DNA from: Myxococcales bacterium
Lineage (GTDB): Bacteria; Myxococcota_A; Bradymonadia; UBA7976; UBA1532
Length of the DNA: 59,865 nt
NCBI GenBank assembly: GCA_020633555.1
Contig: JACKDL010000034.1
Location: 1 to 59,865, forward strand
Direction: 5' to 3'
Shown: positions 12,857 through 21,401 of the stretch, piece after piece
Layout: each line of letters opens with the position of its first letter
How positions within the stretch are numbered: position 1 is the first letter of the stretch
Notes under the pieces: model-generated
The model's input: only the letters and a program-made list of their open reading frames with translations
What the model was told of the DNA's origin: nothing
Databases searched by the model: none
Translations under genes and position numbers: made by a program

Positions 12857-13468
12857 GTGATCCCGCTGCTGCTGGCGCTGGCGGGCCTGGCCGCGCCCGC
12901 GCCCCGCGCCGAGTGGGCCGTGGGCGCCCGGCTGGGGGCCGGCCTGGCGAAGCTCACCCCCACCGCCACCGGCCGCTTCCCTCGCACCACCGCGCTGCCC
13001 GCGCCCAGCCTGGCCGCCGAGGGCCGCTGGGCCTTCCACCCCGTGCTGGATCTGCGCGCCGATCTGGGCCTGACCTTGAAGGGCACCGGCCTGAGCGATC
13101 ACGGCCACCTGGCGGTGTGGAGCGGCCAGGGCGGCCTGGCGCTGGCCGCGCACCTGGGGCGGCCCACCTGGCCCGTGCGCCCCTGGCTGGCGGTGGGGCC
13201 GTACCTGGCCCGCCGGCTGGCCACCACCGGCACCTGGGACGGCGCCCCGCTGGCCGAGCCCGACGCGCCCTTCGTGGCGTGGGACTGGGGCCTGACCACC
13301 GCGGTGGGCGTGGACGTGGATCGCTGGGGGCAGCGCTGGGCGGTGGACCTGCGGCTGGAGACGGGGCTGGCGGATCTGGCCAACCCCGCCTGGCCGCCCT
13401 TCGCCGAGGGTCAGACGATGCGCCAGCAGGCCCTGAGCCTGGGCCTGGGCTGGCGCTGGGGCCTGTGA
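12857..13468 (+). CDS. Predicted outer-membrane beta-barrel protein
   Basis: A 203-residue protein beginning with a short hydrophobic leader (MIPLLLALAGLAAPAPR). Alternating hydrophobic/aromatic stretches typical of beta strands follow (WAVGARLGAGL, VLDLRADLGL, WAVDLRLETGL), and it ends in LGLGWRWGL. The terminal aromatic-x-hydrophobic pattern suits outer-membrane insertion. The GTG start is 7 bases after the phosphatase stop, so it is probably the last gene of the signalling run. No enzymatic motif is seen. Similar small barrels are usually annotated as porin-family or hypothetical. Confidence 0.7.
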   Translation: MIPLLLALAGLAAPAPRAEWAVGARLGAGLAKLTPTATGRFPRTTALPAPSLAAEGRWAFHPVLDLRADLGLTLKGTGLSDHGHLAVWSGQGGLALAAHLGRPTWPVRPWLAVGPYLARRLATTGTWDGAPLAEPDAPFVAWDWGLTTAVGVDVDRWGQRWAVDLRLETGLADLANPAWPPFAEGQTMRQQALSLGLGWRWGL

Positions 13469-13477
13469 CCGCCGGGC

Positions 13478-14074
13478 TCAGCCGCCGAGCACGAACCGCC
13501 AACCGGCCAGGGCCTCGTGGGCGTGCACGCGCAGCACGAAGGCGGCGCCGGCGGGCACCTGATCCAGCCCGTCGGGCAGCTCGATGACCAAGGGCTCGAC
13601 CCCCTCGCGGTCGTAGGTGGCGTGGGCCACGGCGGCCCAGTCCTCGCCCTCCACCCGGTACAGCACCAGGGTGGCGGGGGGCACGCCGCCGGCCTCGTCG
13701 GTGAGCCGCACCGCCCGCGCCTGGAGGGCGGGCTCCCAGGTGAACCAGGCGTCCTCGCCCGCCATCAGGCCGCGCTCATCGTCGCTCTGGAACGCCTCGC
13801 TGAGGCTCGGCGCCGCCGCCTCGGGCGGGGTGGTCCGCTGGTCGGCGTTCGCGCAGTCCAGATCGTCGAGGCAGTCGTCAGAGCAGGTCAGATCCACGTC
13901 GCAGGCGGCAAAGCCCACGGTGCTGCCGGCGTCGGGGTCCTCGGAGGGCGCCCCTCCGTCCTGGGCGCTGCCGCCCATGAAGCCCTGATCCGCCAGGCCT
14001 GGGATGGGCTCGGTGTTGACCGCGCAGGCCACCATCCACCCCGAGAATCCCCAAATGATCCAACGTCTTTGCAT
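13478..14074 (-). CDS. Small Cys-containing lipoprotein
   Basis: The start is placed at the internal ATG (14074) because it gives a basic-hydrophobic leader ending in a lipobox (GWMVAC) at residue 17. An upstream in-frame start would add a 19-residue non-hydrophobic extension. The mature part is acidic, with a four-Cys segment (FAACDVDLTCSDDCLDDLDC), then a beta-rich C-terminal half (VRLTDEAGG, LVLYRVEGEDW, FVLRVHAHEAL) resembling a pre-peptidase or carbohydrate-binding-like sandwich. No known family is recognised. It is divergent from the kinase-FGE gene with a 62-bp shared promoter region, and convergent with the barrel gene (9-bp gap). Confidence 0.72.
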   Translation of the reverse strand: MQRRWIIWGFSGWMVACAVNTEPIPGLADQGFMGGSAQDGGAPSEDPDAGSTVGFAACDVDLTCSDDCLDDLDCANADQRTTPPEAAAPSLSEAFQSDDERGLMAGEDAWFTWEPALQARAVRLTDEAGGVPPATLVLYRVEGEDWAAVAHATYDREGVEPLVIELPDGLDQVPAGAAFVLRVHAHEALAGWRFVLGG

Positions 14075-14136
14075 CGTTGCCCTCCCAGCGACGGCGTTGC
14101 TACGGTAGGCCCCCGCACGACGGCGGCGCAAACCTC

Positions 14137-16740
14137 GTGACCCGACCTGACGATCCGCTGCGCCTTGGTCTGACCGCCCTTCAGGCCGGGCTGATCGATC
14201 CAGCGCAGCTCGCCCGGCTGGCCCTCGCCCTGGGCCAGCACCCCGAGCGGACCCTGGCCGATCTGCTGACGCCCCTGGTGGGCCCCGAGGCGGTGGCGGC
14301 GCTCCAGACCGGCCAGGGCACCCTGGGCTTCGAGGCGCGGCTGTCGCCCGGCGAGGCCATCACCCTGGCCATGGACACCCGGGACAGCCCGGGCGGCGAC
14401 GCCGGCGTGGCCCTGGATCAGATGCTGGCCCTGGGCCTGCCCCCCGATGTGTTCGCCCAGCGCTACCAGATCGGCAGTGAGCTGGGGCGCGGCGGGGTGG
14501 GCGTGGTGGTGGGCGCGCAGGACGCGCTCATGGGCCGGGTGGTGGCCATCAAGTCCCTGCACGGCGCGGCCGACAGCCCCGATCGGCTGGACCGCTTCGT
14601 GGCCGAGGCCCGCACCACCGCCCAGCTCGACCACCCGAACGTGGTGCCCGTGCACGACTTCGGGCAGCTCGCCGACGGGCGCCCCTGCTTCACCATGCGC
14701 CGGGTGCGCGGCCGCTCGCTGGAGGCCGTGCTGAAGGGGCTGGCGGCCGGCGAGCCCGAGCTGGCCGCCCAGTTCACCCGCTACCGCCTGCTGCAGGTGC
14801 TGATGCAGGTCTGCATGGCGGTGGACTACGCCCACTCGAAGGGGGTGGTGCACCGGGATCTGAAGCCGGCCAACGTCATGGTGGGGGACTTCGGCGAGGT
14901 CCTGGTGATGGACTGGGGCGTGGCCAAGGTGGCCGGCCAGAGCCTGGTGGAGGGGCCCGCCGACGAGGCCCCGGTGAGCCTCTCGAGCAGCGGCGGCACC
15001 GGCACGCTGCAGGGCGCCATCGTGGGCACCCCCGGCTACATGCCCCCCGAGCAGGCCCGCGGCGAGGTGGAGGCGGTGGACGCCCGCTCCGACGTGTGGG
15101 CCCTGGGCGCGCTGCTGTACGAGCTGCTCACCGGCGAGCGGCCGGTGGCGGGCAAGACGGCCCTGGCCATGCTCATCGCCACGGTGCAGGGCGACATCGA
15201 GCCGCCCAGCGCCCGCGCCCCCCAGCGGGCGGTGCCTGCGGATCTCGAGGAGATCTGCCTGAAGGCCCTGGCCGCCGCCCCCGCGGACCGCTACCCCAGC
15301 GCCCGGGCCCTGCACGCGGATCTCGAGCAGTACCTGGCGGGCACCCGCGAGCAGGCCCGGCGCCGCGAGGACGCCGACCGGCTGGTGGCCGACGGCGACG
15401 AGAGCCTGTGGTACATCCGCACGCTGGAGGCCGAGCTGGCGGAGCTGGACGCGCGCCTGGCCAGCCTGCCCCCGCTCACCGGCCAGGAGCCGCAGGACAC
15501 CAAGCGCGAGCGCTGGGCCACCGAGGATCGCGTCGAGCACCTGCGCGCCGAGCTGGACCGCGCCTTCCACTACGCCCGCGGCAAGTTCCTGCAGGCCACC
15601 GAGCGGGTGAGCGATCACGGCGACGCCCGCGCCCGCCTGTCGGATCTGCACTGGACGCGCTACCGGGCCGCCCGGGCCGCCGCCGAGCACCGCGAGGCCG
15701 AGGATCACCTGAAGGCCGTGGGGCGCTTCCAGGATCCGCGCTACGTGCAGCGGCTGCGCCGCGAGGTGCCGCTGACGCTGCGCAGCGATCCGCCGGGGGC
15801 CCGGGTGACGCTGCACCGGGTGGGTGAGCGGGACCGGGTGCTCACCCCCGACGCGGGGCGGGCGCTGGGCCAGACGCCCCTGGAGGGCGTGCCGCTGCCC
15901 ACGGGGCGGCATTTGCTGGTGCTGGAGGTCCCGGGCCGCCGCCCGGTGCGGCTGCCCCTGCTGGTCTGGCCCGGCGACGAGCCCGACTTCCACGTGCCCA
16001 TCCCCCCCGACGAGGTGCTCGGCGACGACTTCGTGTACGTGCCCGCCGGCCACTTCGTGCGGGGCAACGACCCCCACGCCGTGCTGGCCAACCCCGGCGG
16101 CCTGGTGCACCTGGACGCCTTCGCCATCCAGCGCTTCCCGGTGACCGTGGGCGAGTACTTCGCCTTCCTGGACGCCCTGCCCCCCGAGCAGGCGGCCCGC
16201 CACCAACCCCGGGAGCCGCGGGTAGGCCCGCTGTTCCCGCCGCCGCCGGACGGGCGCTGGCGGGCGCCCATGGTGGATCTGGACGGCGATCCCTGGCCCG
16301 CCGACTGGGCCATCTTCTCCATCAGCTTCCACGACGCCGAGGCGTACGCGGCCTGGCGCAGCCTGCGCGACGGGCAGCGCTACCGCCTGCCCACCGAAGA
16401 CGAGTGGGAGAAGGCGGCCCGGGGCACCGACGGCCGGCGCTTCCCCTGGGGCGATCACTTCCACCCCACCTTCTGCTCGAACCGCACCGCCGTGCCGGGC
16501 CACGTCATGCCGCGGCCCGTGGGCCACTTCGCCACCGACTGCTCGCCCTACGGCGTGCGCGACATGGCCGGCGGGGTGCGCGAGTGGACGGACGCCTGGT
16601 TCGAGGAGGGGCAGCGGGTGATCCGGGGCGGGGCCTTCAGCCTGTACCCCTTCCTGTGCCGGGTGGCCGGCCGCTGGGGCGCGGGCCCGCACACCACCCA
16701 GCCCAACTACGGTTTCCGGCTGGTCAAGAGCCTGAACTGA
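14137..16740 (+). CDS. Ser/Thr kinase fused to PEGA-like and FGE-sulfatase (SUMF1) domains
   Basis: An 867-residue protein. An N-terminal helical region (1-105) precedes a kinase domain (110-400) with glycine loop GRGGVG, K139, HRD 239-241 and DWG 259-261 in place of DFG, as in many kinases of this fusion type. A charged helical stretch (400-540) and a PEGA-like segment (545-605, DPPGARVTLH) follow. The C-terminal domain (about 630-867) matches the FGE/SUMF1 fold: VYVPAGHFVRGN, RLPTEDEWEKAARG, RFPWGDHF, IRGGAF and a final YGFRL. By eye Cys841 aligns with one of the two catalytic Cys of formylglycine-generating enzymes, while the other is Leu, so true FGE activity is doubtful. The domain may act as a binding module. 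The GTG at 14137 is chosen because the conserved-looking N-terminus begins there. Confidence 0.92.
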   Translation: MTRPDDPLRLGLTALQAGLIDPAQLARLALALGQHPERTLADLLTPLVGPEAVAALQTGQGTLGFEARLSPGEAITLAMDTRDSPGGDAGVALDQMLALGLPPDVFAQRYQIGSELGRGGVGVVVGAQDALMGRVVAIKSLHGAADSPDRLDRFVAEARTTAQLDHPNVVPVHDFGQLADGRPCFTMRRVRGRSLEAVLKGLAAGEPELAAQFTRYRLLQVLMQVCMAVDYAHSKGVVHRDLKPANVMVGDFGEVLVMDWGVAKVAGQSLVEGPADEAPVSLSSSGGTGTLQGAIVGTPGYMPPEQARGEVEAVDARSDVWALGALLYELLTGERPVAGKTALAMLIATVQGDIEPPSARAPQRAVPADLEEICLKALAAAPADRYPSARALHADLEQYLAGTREQARRREDADRLVADGDESLWYIRTLEAELAELDARLASLPPLTGQEPQDTKRERWATEDRVEHLRAELDRAFHYARGKFLQATERVSDHGDARARLSDLHWTRYRAARAAAEHREAEDHLKAVGRFQDPRYVQRLRREVPLTLRSDPPGARVTLHRVGERDRVLTPDAGRALGQTPLEGVPLPTGRHLLVLEVPGRRPVRLPLLVWPGDEPDFHVPIPPDEVLGDDFVYVPAGHFVRGNDPHAVLANPGGLVHLDAFAIQRFPVTVGEYFAFLDALPPEQAARHQPREPRVGPLFPPPPDGRWRAPMVDLDGDPWPADWAIFSISFHDAEAYAAWRSLRDGQRYRLPTEDEWEKAARGTDGRRFPWGDHFHPTFCSNRTAVPGHVMPRPVGHFATDCSPYGVRDMAGGVREWTDAWFEEGQRVIRGGAFSLYPFLCRVAGRWGAGPHTTQPNYGFRLVKSLN

Positions 16741-16749
16741 AAGATGTTT

Positions 16750-16767
16750 TGGGCAGGCATGTGCCCA
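16750..16767. terminator. Small hairpin between convergent genes
   Basis: TGGGCA and TGCCCA flank a 6-base loop between the stops of the kinase-FGE gene and the minus-strand lipoprotein. There is no clear T-run on either side, so a bidirectional terminator role is only possible. Confidence 0.3.
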
Positions 16768-16773
16768 GCGCGA

Positions 16774-18777
16774 TCACTCCAGCTCGTTCTTCTTGTACAG
16801 GCCGGCCCCGCCGCTGACCGTGCCGTCGGGGCCCAGCTCGCCCACCCGCTCGAAGGTGGCGCGCACGCCGTCGCAGTTCAGATCCCCCAGGGCCCGGGCG
16901 GTGAAGCGCTGCCCGTCGCTGACGAACTCGTACTGGTAGCGCAGGGTGTCCTGGGGCGCGAAGCCCAGGGCCTGCCAGGCGGCGTGGGCCCAGGCGTCGG
17001 GCGCGGGGGCCCGATCCACCGCCTGGCCCCCTTCGCAGGCGGGCTGCGCGGGGGTCAGCGGCGCCGAGGGCGGCAGCCGCCCGGTGCGGTGGGCGTGCTC
17101 GACGGCCCGATCGAACAACAGCCGCAGGTTCATGGTGGCCTCGCTGGTCTTGGCGCGGCGCTGGTACTTCATGAAGGCCGGGATGGCCACGCTGGCCAGC
17201 ACCCCCACCACGCCCACGTACAGCCCGGCGTCCCCCGAGGCCAGCCGGCGGGTGGCCTCGACGCCGTAGGGCGAGCCGCGGTGGGCGGCCGCCACGTCCA
17301 CCAGCGTGCGGGTGGCCTTGATCTGGTCGCCGCCCATCTCGGCGCGCATGGCCGCCAGGAAGCCGTCGCGGCCCTTGCCCACGCCCAGCACCGGCCAGCG
17401 CACCCGCAGCGTCACCGCCTCGGCGGTGGGCTCCAGCTCGACGCTCAACGGCCCGCGCAGCGCGGCCGTGGTGCCCAGCAGGGTCAGCAGATCCTGCACG
17501 GGCCCGGCGCGCACCACCTCAGCGGCCCAGGCGCTGGTCATGCCCGCCAGCGGGTTGCCCACCTGCAAGCCATGCACGCCCTTGCGCCCCAGCACCCCCA
17601 GCTCAGCGGGCTCCACCTGTCGCAGGGTGCGGCGCAGCACGTCCGCCGGCGCCAGCGCCACCACCAGGGTGTCGCCCGCCACCGCGTAGTGCAGATCCAC
17701 CGTCGGCGTGCCCTCGGGGCCGGTGACGCGCAGGGCCCGCAGCCCGGGCCGGCGGGCGTCCACCCGGGCGGTGGTGAAGCCCGGCGGCGTGGCGGCCACG
17801 CGCAGCGCCTCCACCAGCGCCGGGGCCTTGCTGGGCGCCCGCAAGCCCAGCAGCAGCACCGGGTGGGTGAAGCCCCCGTCGAAGGTGAACACCAGATCGC
17901 CCGACCAGGCCGCGAACAGGGCCTCGGCCGCCGCCTTGACGGGCGCGGGCATGTGCGCGGTCAGCGGCAGCAGCACGGGCGCGAGCTGGGCCGCGTCGAG
18001 CCCCAGCTTCAGCAGCAGGCTGTTGGCCCGATCCACCTGGGCCATGCCGCGGCTGGGCCCCTGCGTGGTCGGCACCGCCGGCGCCAGCGCCCCACGGGCC
18101 TCGGGCCGCAGGCGGGCCTGCACCTGCAGGGGGGTGTCGCTGTCGCGCACCGTGATCACCGCCTGCTCGAAGGGGGTGCCCTTCAGAGGCCCGCCGGTGA
18201 TCCGCACGAACACATCGCTGTCGTCGCCCGTGGCCCACGCGGGACGGCCGGGGGCCGCCGTCTGTGGCCCCGCCGAGTCGCAGACGGCGAAGGGCGGGTG
18301 CAGCACGCAGGGCAGGGCGTTGCCGGCCACGCTCAGGGTGGTGCCGGTGACGCTGACGGGCAGGCCGGCGGCCTGGGCGGCCTTCACCAGGCTGTCCAGG
18401 GCAGGCACCAGCTCGCGGGCGCCGAAGACCACCCGCTCCTGCTCGGTGCCCATGAACACCGCCAGCCCGCGATCGAGGGCCAGCCCGGGCCCCCACTCGC
18501 CTGCCCCGGGGATCATGGGCCCCAGCGCCCAGGTGCGCATCGTCTGCACCGCCGCGTCCACCCCGGGCACCCCTCCGAAGTGCATGACCGCCAGATCGGC
18601 CACATCCTTGGGCAGCGTGGTGCGGTGCACCACCAGCGCCAGATCCACCTCGGCGGGGGCCCAGGCCAGAATGTCCTTCACCGGGGGCGGCGCCTGGGGG
18701 TCCGGCGCCGGGGGGCTGCAGGCCAGGGCCAGCAGGCTGAGCAGGGCGGGCAGTCGGCGGGCTAGCATGGGGCGCAT
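16774..18777 (-). CDS. Large lipoprotein with internal type IV pilin-like segment
   Basis: A 667-residue protein. The leader ends in a lipobox (LLALAC, Cys20), so it should be membrane-anchored by lipid. Most of the protein is an alpha/beta region of unknown family (VDLALVVHRTTLPKD and similar), resembling DUF3352-like surface proteins at a general level. From about residue 500 it contains a pilin-like sequence: hydrophobic VGVVGVLASVAIPAFMKY followed by QRRAKTSEA. The C-terminus also resembles pilin ends (RFTARALGDLNCDG). The pilin part lacks the cleavage motif G-F-T-L-I-E, so it is not processed as a pilin. Either a gene fusion or a shared membrane-proximal helix explains it. The start at 18777 is uncertain; ATG 18768 is also possible. 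It may be transcribed alone. Confidence 0.8.
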   Translation of the reverse strand: MRPMLARRLPALLSLLALACSPPAPDPQAPPPVKDILAWAPAEVDLALVVHRTTLPKDVADLAVMHFGGVPGVDAAVQTMRTWALGPMIPGAGEWGPGLALDRGLAVFMGTEQERVVFGARELVPALDSLVKAAQAAGLPVSVTGTTLSVAGNALPCVLHPPFAVCDSAGPQTAAPGRPAWATGDDSDVFVRITGGPLKGTPFEQAVITVRDSDTPLQVQARLRPEARGALAPAVPTTQGPSRGMAQVDRANSLLLKLGLDAAQLAPVLLPLTAHMPAPVKAAAEALFAAWSGDLVFTFDGGFTHPVLLLGLRAPSKAPALVEALRVAATPPGFTTARVDARRPGLRALRVTGPEGTPTVDLHYAVAGDTLVVALAPADVLRRTLRQVEPAELGVLGRKGVHGLQVGNPLAGMTSAWAAEVVRAGPVQDLLTLLGTTAALRGPLSVELEPTAEAVTLRVRWPVLGVGKGRDGFLAAMRAEMGGDQIKATRTLVDVAAAHRGSPYGVEATRRLASGDAGLYVGVVGVLASVAIPAFMKYQRRAKTSEATMNLRLLFDRAVEHAHRTGRLPPSAPLTPAQPACEGGQAVDRAPAPDAWAHAAWQALGFAPQDTLRYQYEFVSDGQRFTARALGDLNCDGVRATFERVGELGPDGTVSGGAGLYKKNELE

Positions 18778-18928
18778 GGTAGCAGCCCGCGGGCCCGTGC
18801 GCCCCTGGCCGGGTGTTCCCCCGCCGGGTTGCCCTGCGTCCCGCCGAACACTCAGCCTGCGTCTACGAATGGGACTCGATGTCGACGTTGGTGTTTGCCG
18901 GCTCCCCGCATGAGCTCGGTGCCGCCGC

Positions 18929-20332
18929 TCATCGCAGGAACACCAGCACGTACACCGTGGCCAAGGCGAGCTGCACCCCGGCGAAGGGCAGGGCCGTCTT
19001 CACGAAGCCGCCGAAGGTCATGGGCAGCTTGTTCTTGTGGATGATGGTCACCGCCACCAGCGTGGACGCGCTGCCGATGGGCGTCAGGTTGCCGCCCAGG
19101 TTGGCGCCGAAGATCACCGACCACCACAAGGACGAGTCGCTGGGGGTGCCCAGGTTGCCCAGGATCTTCGCCAGCATGGCCGCCAGCGGGATGTTGTCGG
19201 TGACCGAGCTGAAGCCCGCCGCGCTCACCAGCATGAGGCCGCCGCCCGCCGTCTCGCCCAGGCCGATGATCCAGGCCAGCCCCTTGCCGATCAGGGCCAG
19301 CACCTGGGCGTGCTCCATGACGTTGATGACCATGAACAGGGCCACGAAGAAGCCGATGAGGTCCCAGTCCACCGCAGCGTAGAACTGCTTGGGGCTGCTC
19401 TTGAAGCGGGTGATCACCACCGCCCCGAAGGCCAGCGCCACGTAGCCCATGCCCAGGTCCTTGATCCACGGGATCACCGAGGCGAAGGCGATGGTGCCGA
19501 TGAACAGGGCGGTCATGGTGGCCCCGAACCAGAAGCCGGCCCGGCTCTCGACGCCGTCGTTCTCGTCGAAGGCCGCCACCTGCGCCGCGGCCCGCGCCCG
19601 GGCCGCCTCGTCGGGCAGCCGGGTGATCTTGAACAGCTTCGCCCCCATCCACAGCGTGACGCCCGTGGCCACCACCACGAAGGGCGCCGCGGCGACGAAG
19701 AAGGCGCCGAAGCCGATGCCCGCGGTGGTGCCCACGATGATGTTGGGCACCGAGCTGATGAGGGTGAGCAGGCCGCCCACGTTGGTGAGCAGCCCCTCGA
19801 TCACCAGGAAGCCCAGCAGCTTGTCCGTGCGCCCCAGCTTACCCAGCGACACGGCGCTCAGGCTGCCCACGATGATCATGGCGGTGACGTTGTTGAGCAC
19901 CGCCGAGAACACCACGGTCATCAGCCCGTAGGACCACAGCAGCTTCAGGGGGTCGCCGCCGGACTGCTTGGTGAGCCGGATGGCGATCCAACTGAACAGG
20001 CCCGTGCGGCTCACCACGTCCACGAAGACGCTGCTGCCCAGGATGATGCTGATGACGCTCCAGTCCACCCCCTGCACGTAGACGGGCACGGGGAGCTGTT
20101 CGCCGAAGACGTTCACCAGCGGCCCCACGGGCAGCAGGTGGAAGGCGGCGCCCAGCAGCAGGGTGATCACGGCGAACCCGCCGGCGATCACCGACTTCTT
20201 GGCGTGGATCTTCTCTTCGAAGGCCAGGCAGGCGATGAGCGCCACCAGGATCCCGGCGAACAGCAGGGTGATCCACAGCGGCGGCGGCGCGTGGCCGTGG
20301 GCGGCCGGGCTGGCGAGCAGGGTCGGGGTCAT
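18929..20332 (-). CDS. NhaD-type Na+/H+ antiporter (ArsB/NhaD superfamily permease)
   Basis: A 467-residue polytopic protein with about 12 hydrophobic segments. Motifs fit the NhaD branch of the ion-transporter superfamily: GVDWSVISIILGSSVFVDVV, FSAVLNNVTAMIIV, LLTLISSVPNIIVG, and the second-half repeat DWDLIGFFVALFMVINVMEH with SSVTDNIPLAAM and WWSVIFGANLGGNLTPIGSA. Known NhaD proteins exchange Na+ (or Li+) for protons in the cytoplasmic membrane. The gene begins 13 bp after the stop of the universal-stress gene on the same strand, so the two form an operon. The short N-terminal extension before the first helix (AHGHAPPP) could bind metal. Substrate is inferred from family only; an arsenite or other anion role is less likely. 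Confidence 0.88.
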   Translation of the reverse strand: MTPTLLASPAAHGHAPPPLWITLLFAGILVALIACLAFEEKIHAKKSVIAGGFAVITLLLGAAFHLLPVGPLVNVFGEQLPVPVYVQGVDWSVISIILGSSVFVDVVSRTGLFSWIAIRLTKQSGGDPLKLLWSYGLMTVVFSAVLNNVTAMIIVGSLSAVSLGKLGRTDKLLGFLVIEGLLTNVGGLLTLISSVPNIIVGTTAGIGFGAFFVAAAPFVVVATGVTLWMGAKLFKITRLPDEAARARAAAQVAAFDENDGVESRAGFWFGATMTALFIGTIAFASVIPWIKDLGMGYVALAFGAVVITRFKSSPKQFYAAVDWDLIGFFVALFMVINVMEHAQVLALIGKGLAWIIGLGETAGGGLMLVSAAGFSSVTDNIPLAAMLAKILGNLGTPSDSSLWWSVIFGANLGGNLTPIGSASTLVAVTIIHKNKLPMTFGGFVKTALPFAGVQLALATVYVLVFLR

Positions 20333-20345
20333 GGCGCCATCCCCC

Positions 20346-21209
20346 CTACAGCATCAGCAGCGGGGTGGCCCGCAGCTCGACGGCGAGGGGGTAGGCCAGC
20401 CCGTGCATGGCGAGCTGGTCCTGATCCTTGGTCTGCATCACCAGCAGATCCACCCGGTGCTCGCTGAGCAAGCCCTTGTAGGTGGCCAGGTGGCGGCCCT
20501 CGGTGACCCGCGCCTGCACGTCCAGCCTGGGCATGCCCTGGGCCAGCGCCGCCTGCACCGAGGCGATGTAGTCCGCCGGCTCCTTCAGCAGGCGCGCCTT
20601 GATCTGGGCGCGGGCCGTCTCGGTGTCCAGGTCGGGGAGCTTCGAGATGACCTCCAGGTAGCGCTCGAAGACCGCCGTGTCCTCCACGTGGGCCAGCCAC
20701 AGGTGCCCGGTGTCCACCACCATGGCCGCCGCCCAGTCGATGAGCCGGCCGCTGGCGTCGCCGCCCAGGTGGTCGGTGATGGCCATGGCCGTGTCGATCT
20801 GCCCCACCCCCTGCTCGTAGGCGGCGTGCTCGGGCCGGGGCAGCAACAACACCGGCGCGGCGGTGACCTGGGTGAGCACCTCGACGTGATCGCCCAGGGT
20901 GTAGGGCCAGCGCCAGGCGCTGGTGTGCAGGTTGCGGTAGGTGACCACCAGGTCGGGCGCCTCGCTGTCCACCAGCGCCAGCAGATCGCCCACGGTGGTG
21001 GCCTCGTCGGCGGTGGTCACCCGCCACGCGGGCTGGGCGTTGCCCAGCAGGCCGGTGAGCACCTGCCGGGCCCGCGCCCCGAAGGCCTCGGCCCGGGCGG
21101 CGTGCAGGTCGGTCACCACGAGCACCCGCTGCACGGCCACCGGGGCCGGGGTGTAGACCGCCCGCACGGCCGCACGGAACACGCTCTCGAACTGGTCGAG
21201 CTGGGACAC
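20346..21209 (-). CDS. Universal stress protein, two UspA-like domains
   Basis: A 287-residue cytoplasmic protein with two UspA-type halves: VQRVLVVTDLHAARAEAFG in the first, then DTGHLWLAHVEDTAVFERYLE in the second, ending HRVDLLVMQTKDQDQ and ATPLLML. The ATP-binding GxxGxxxxxS motif of classic UspA is not obvious, so nucleotide binding is uncertain. The start is GTG 21209 because an AGGGAGG lies 8 bases upstream (21218-21224). An earlier in-frame start would add a 21-residue unstructured extension. It leads an operon with the NhaD-type antiporter, where USP domains often act as regulators of transport. The promoter should lie in the 192 bp shared with the divergent kinase-ATPase gene. Confidence 0.85.
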   Translation of the reverse strand: MSQLDQFESVFRAAVRAVYTPAPVAVQRVLVVTDLHAARAEAFGARARQVLTGLLGNAQPAWRVTTADEATTVGDLLALVDSEAPDLVVTYRNLHTSAWRWPYTLGDHVEVLTQVTAAPVLLLPRPEHAAYEQGVGQIDTAMAITDHLGGDASGRLIDWAAAMVVDTGHLWLAHVEDTAVFERYLEVISKLPDLDTETARAQIKARLLKEPADYIASVQAALAQGMPRLDVQARVTEGRHLATYKGLLSEHRVDLLVMQTKDQDQLAMHGLAYPLAVELRATPLLML

Positions 21210-21217
21210 CGACGCCA

Positions 21218-21224
21218 CCTCCCT
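21218..21224 (-). promoter_or_regulatory. Ribosome binding site AGGGAGG that fixes the USP start
   Basis: On the minus strand AGGGAGG is followed after 8 bases by GTG at 21209. This decides the start over an upstream in-frame ATG. Confidence 0.7.
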
Positions 21225-21401
21225 GGGATGCTCTGGCGGGCGCAGGATGGCACGGCGCCCCCCACCTCTCAACTGCGGGCCACCGCGGCGTTTTCTGGCG
21301 CCTCAGTCGCCATCGATGCGAGAACCTTGTAAGAAAGCCGGCTCGCCGCGCCCCTGTGGGGGCGACCGGACGGCGGACGAACGAGGGGGAGCCGCACGCG
21401 C

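Noticed and set aside
18778..18928. A tRNA or small gene in the 151-bp gap between lipoprotein and antiporter genes
   Set aside because: No cloverleaf or coding signal was found, and I see nothing else in it.
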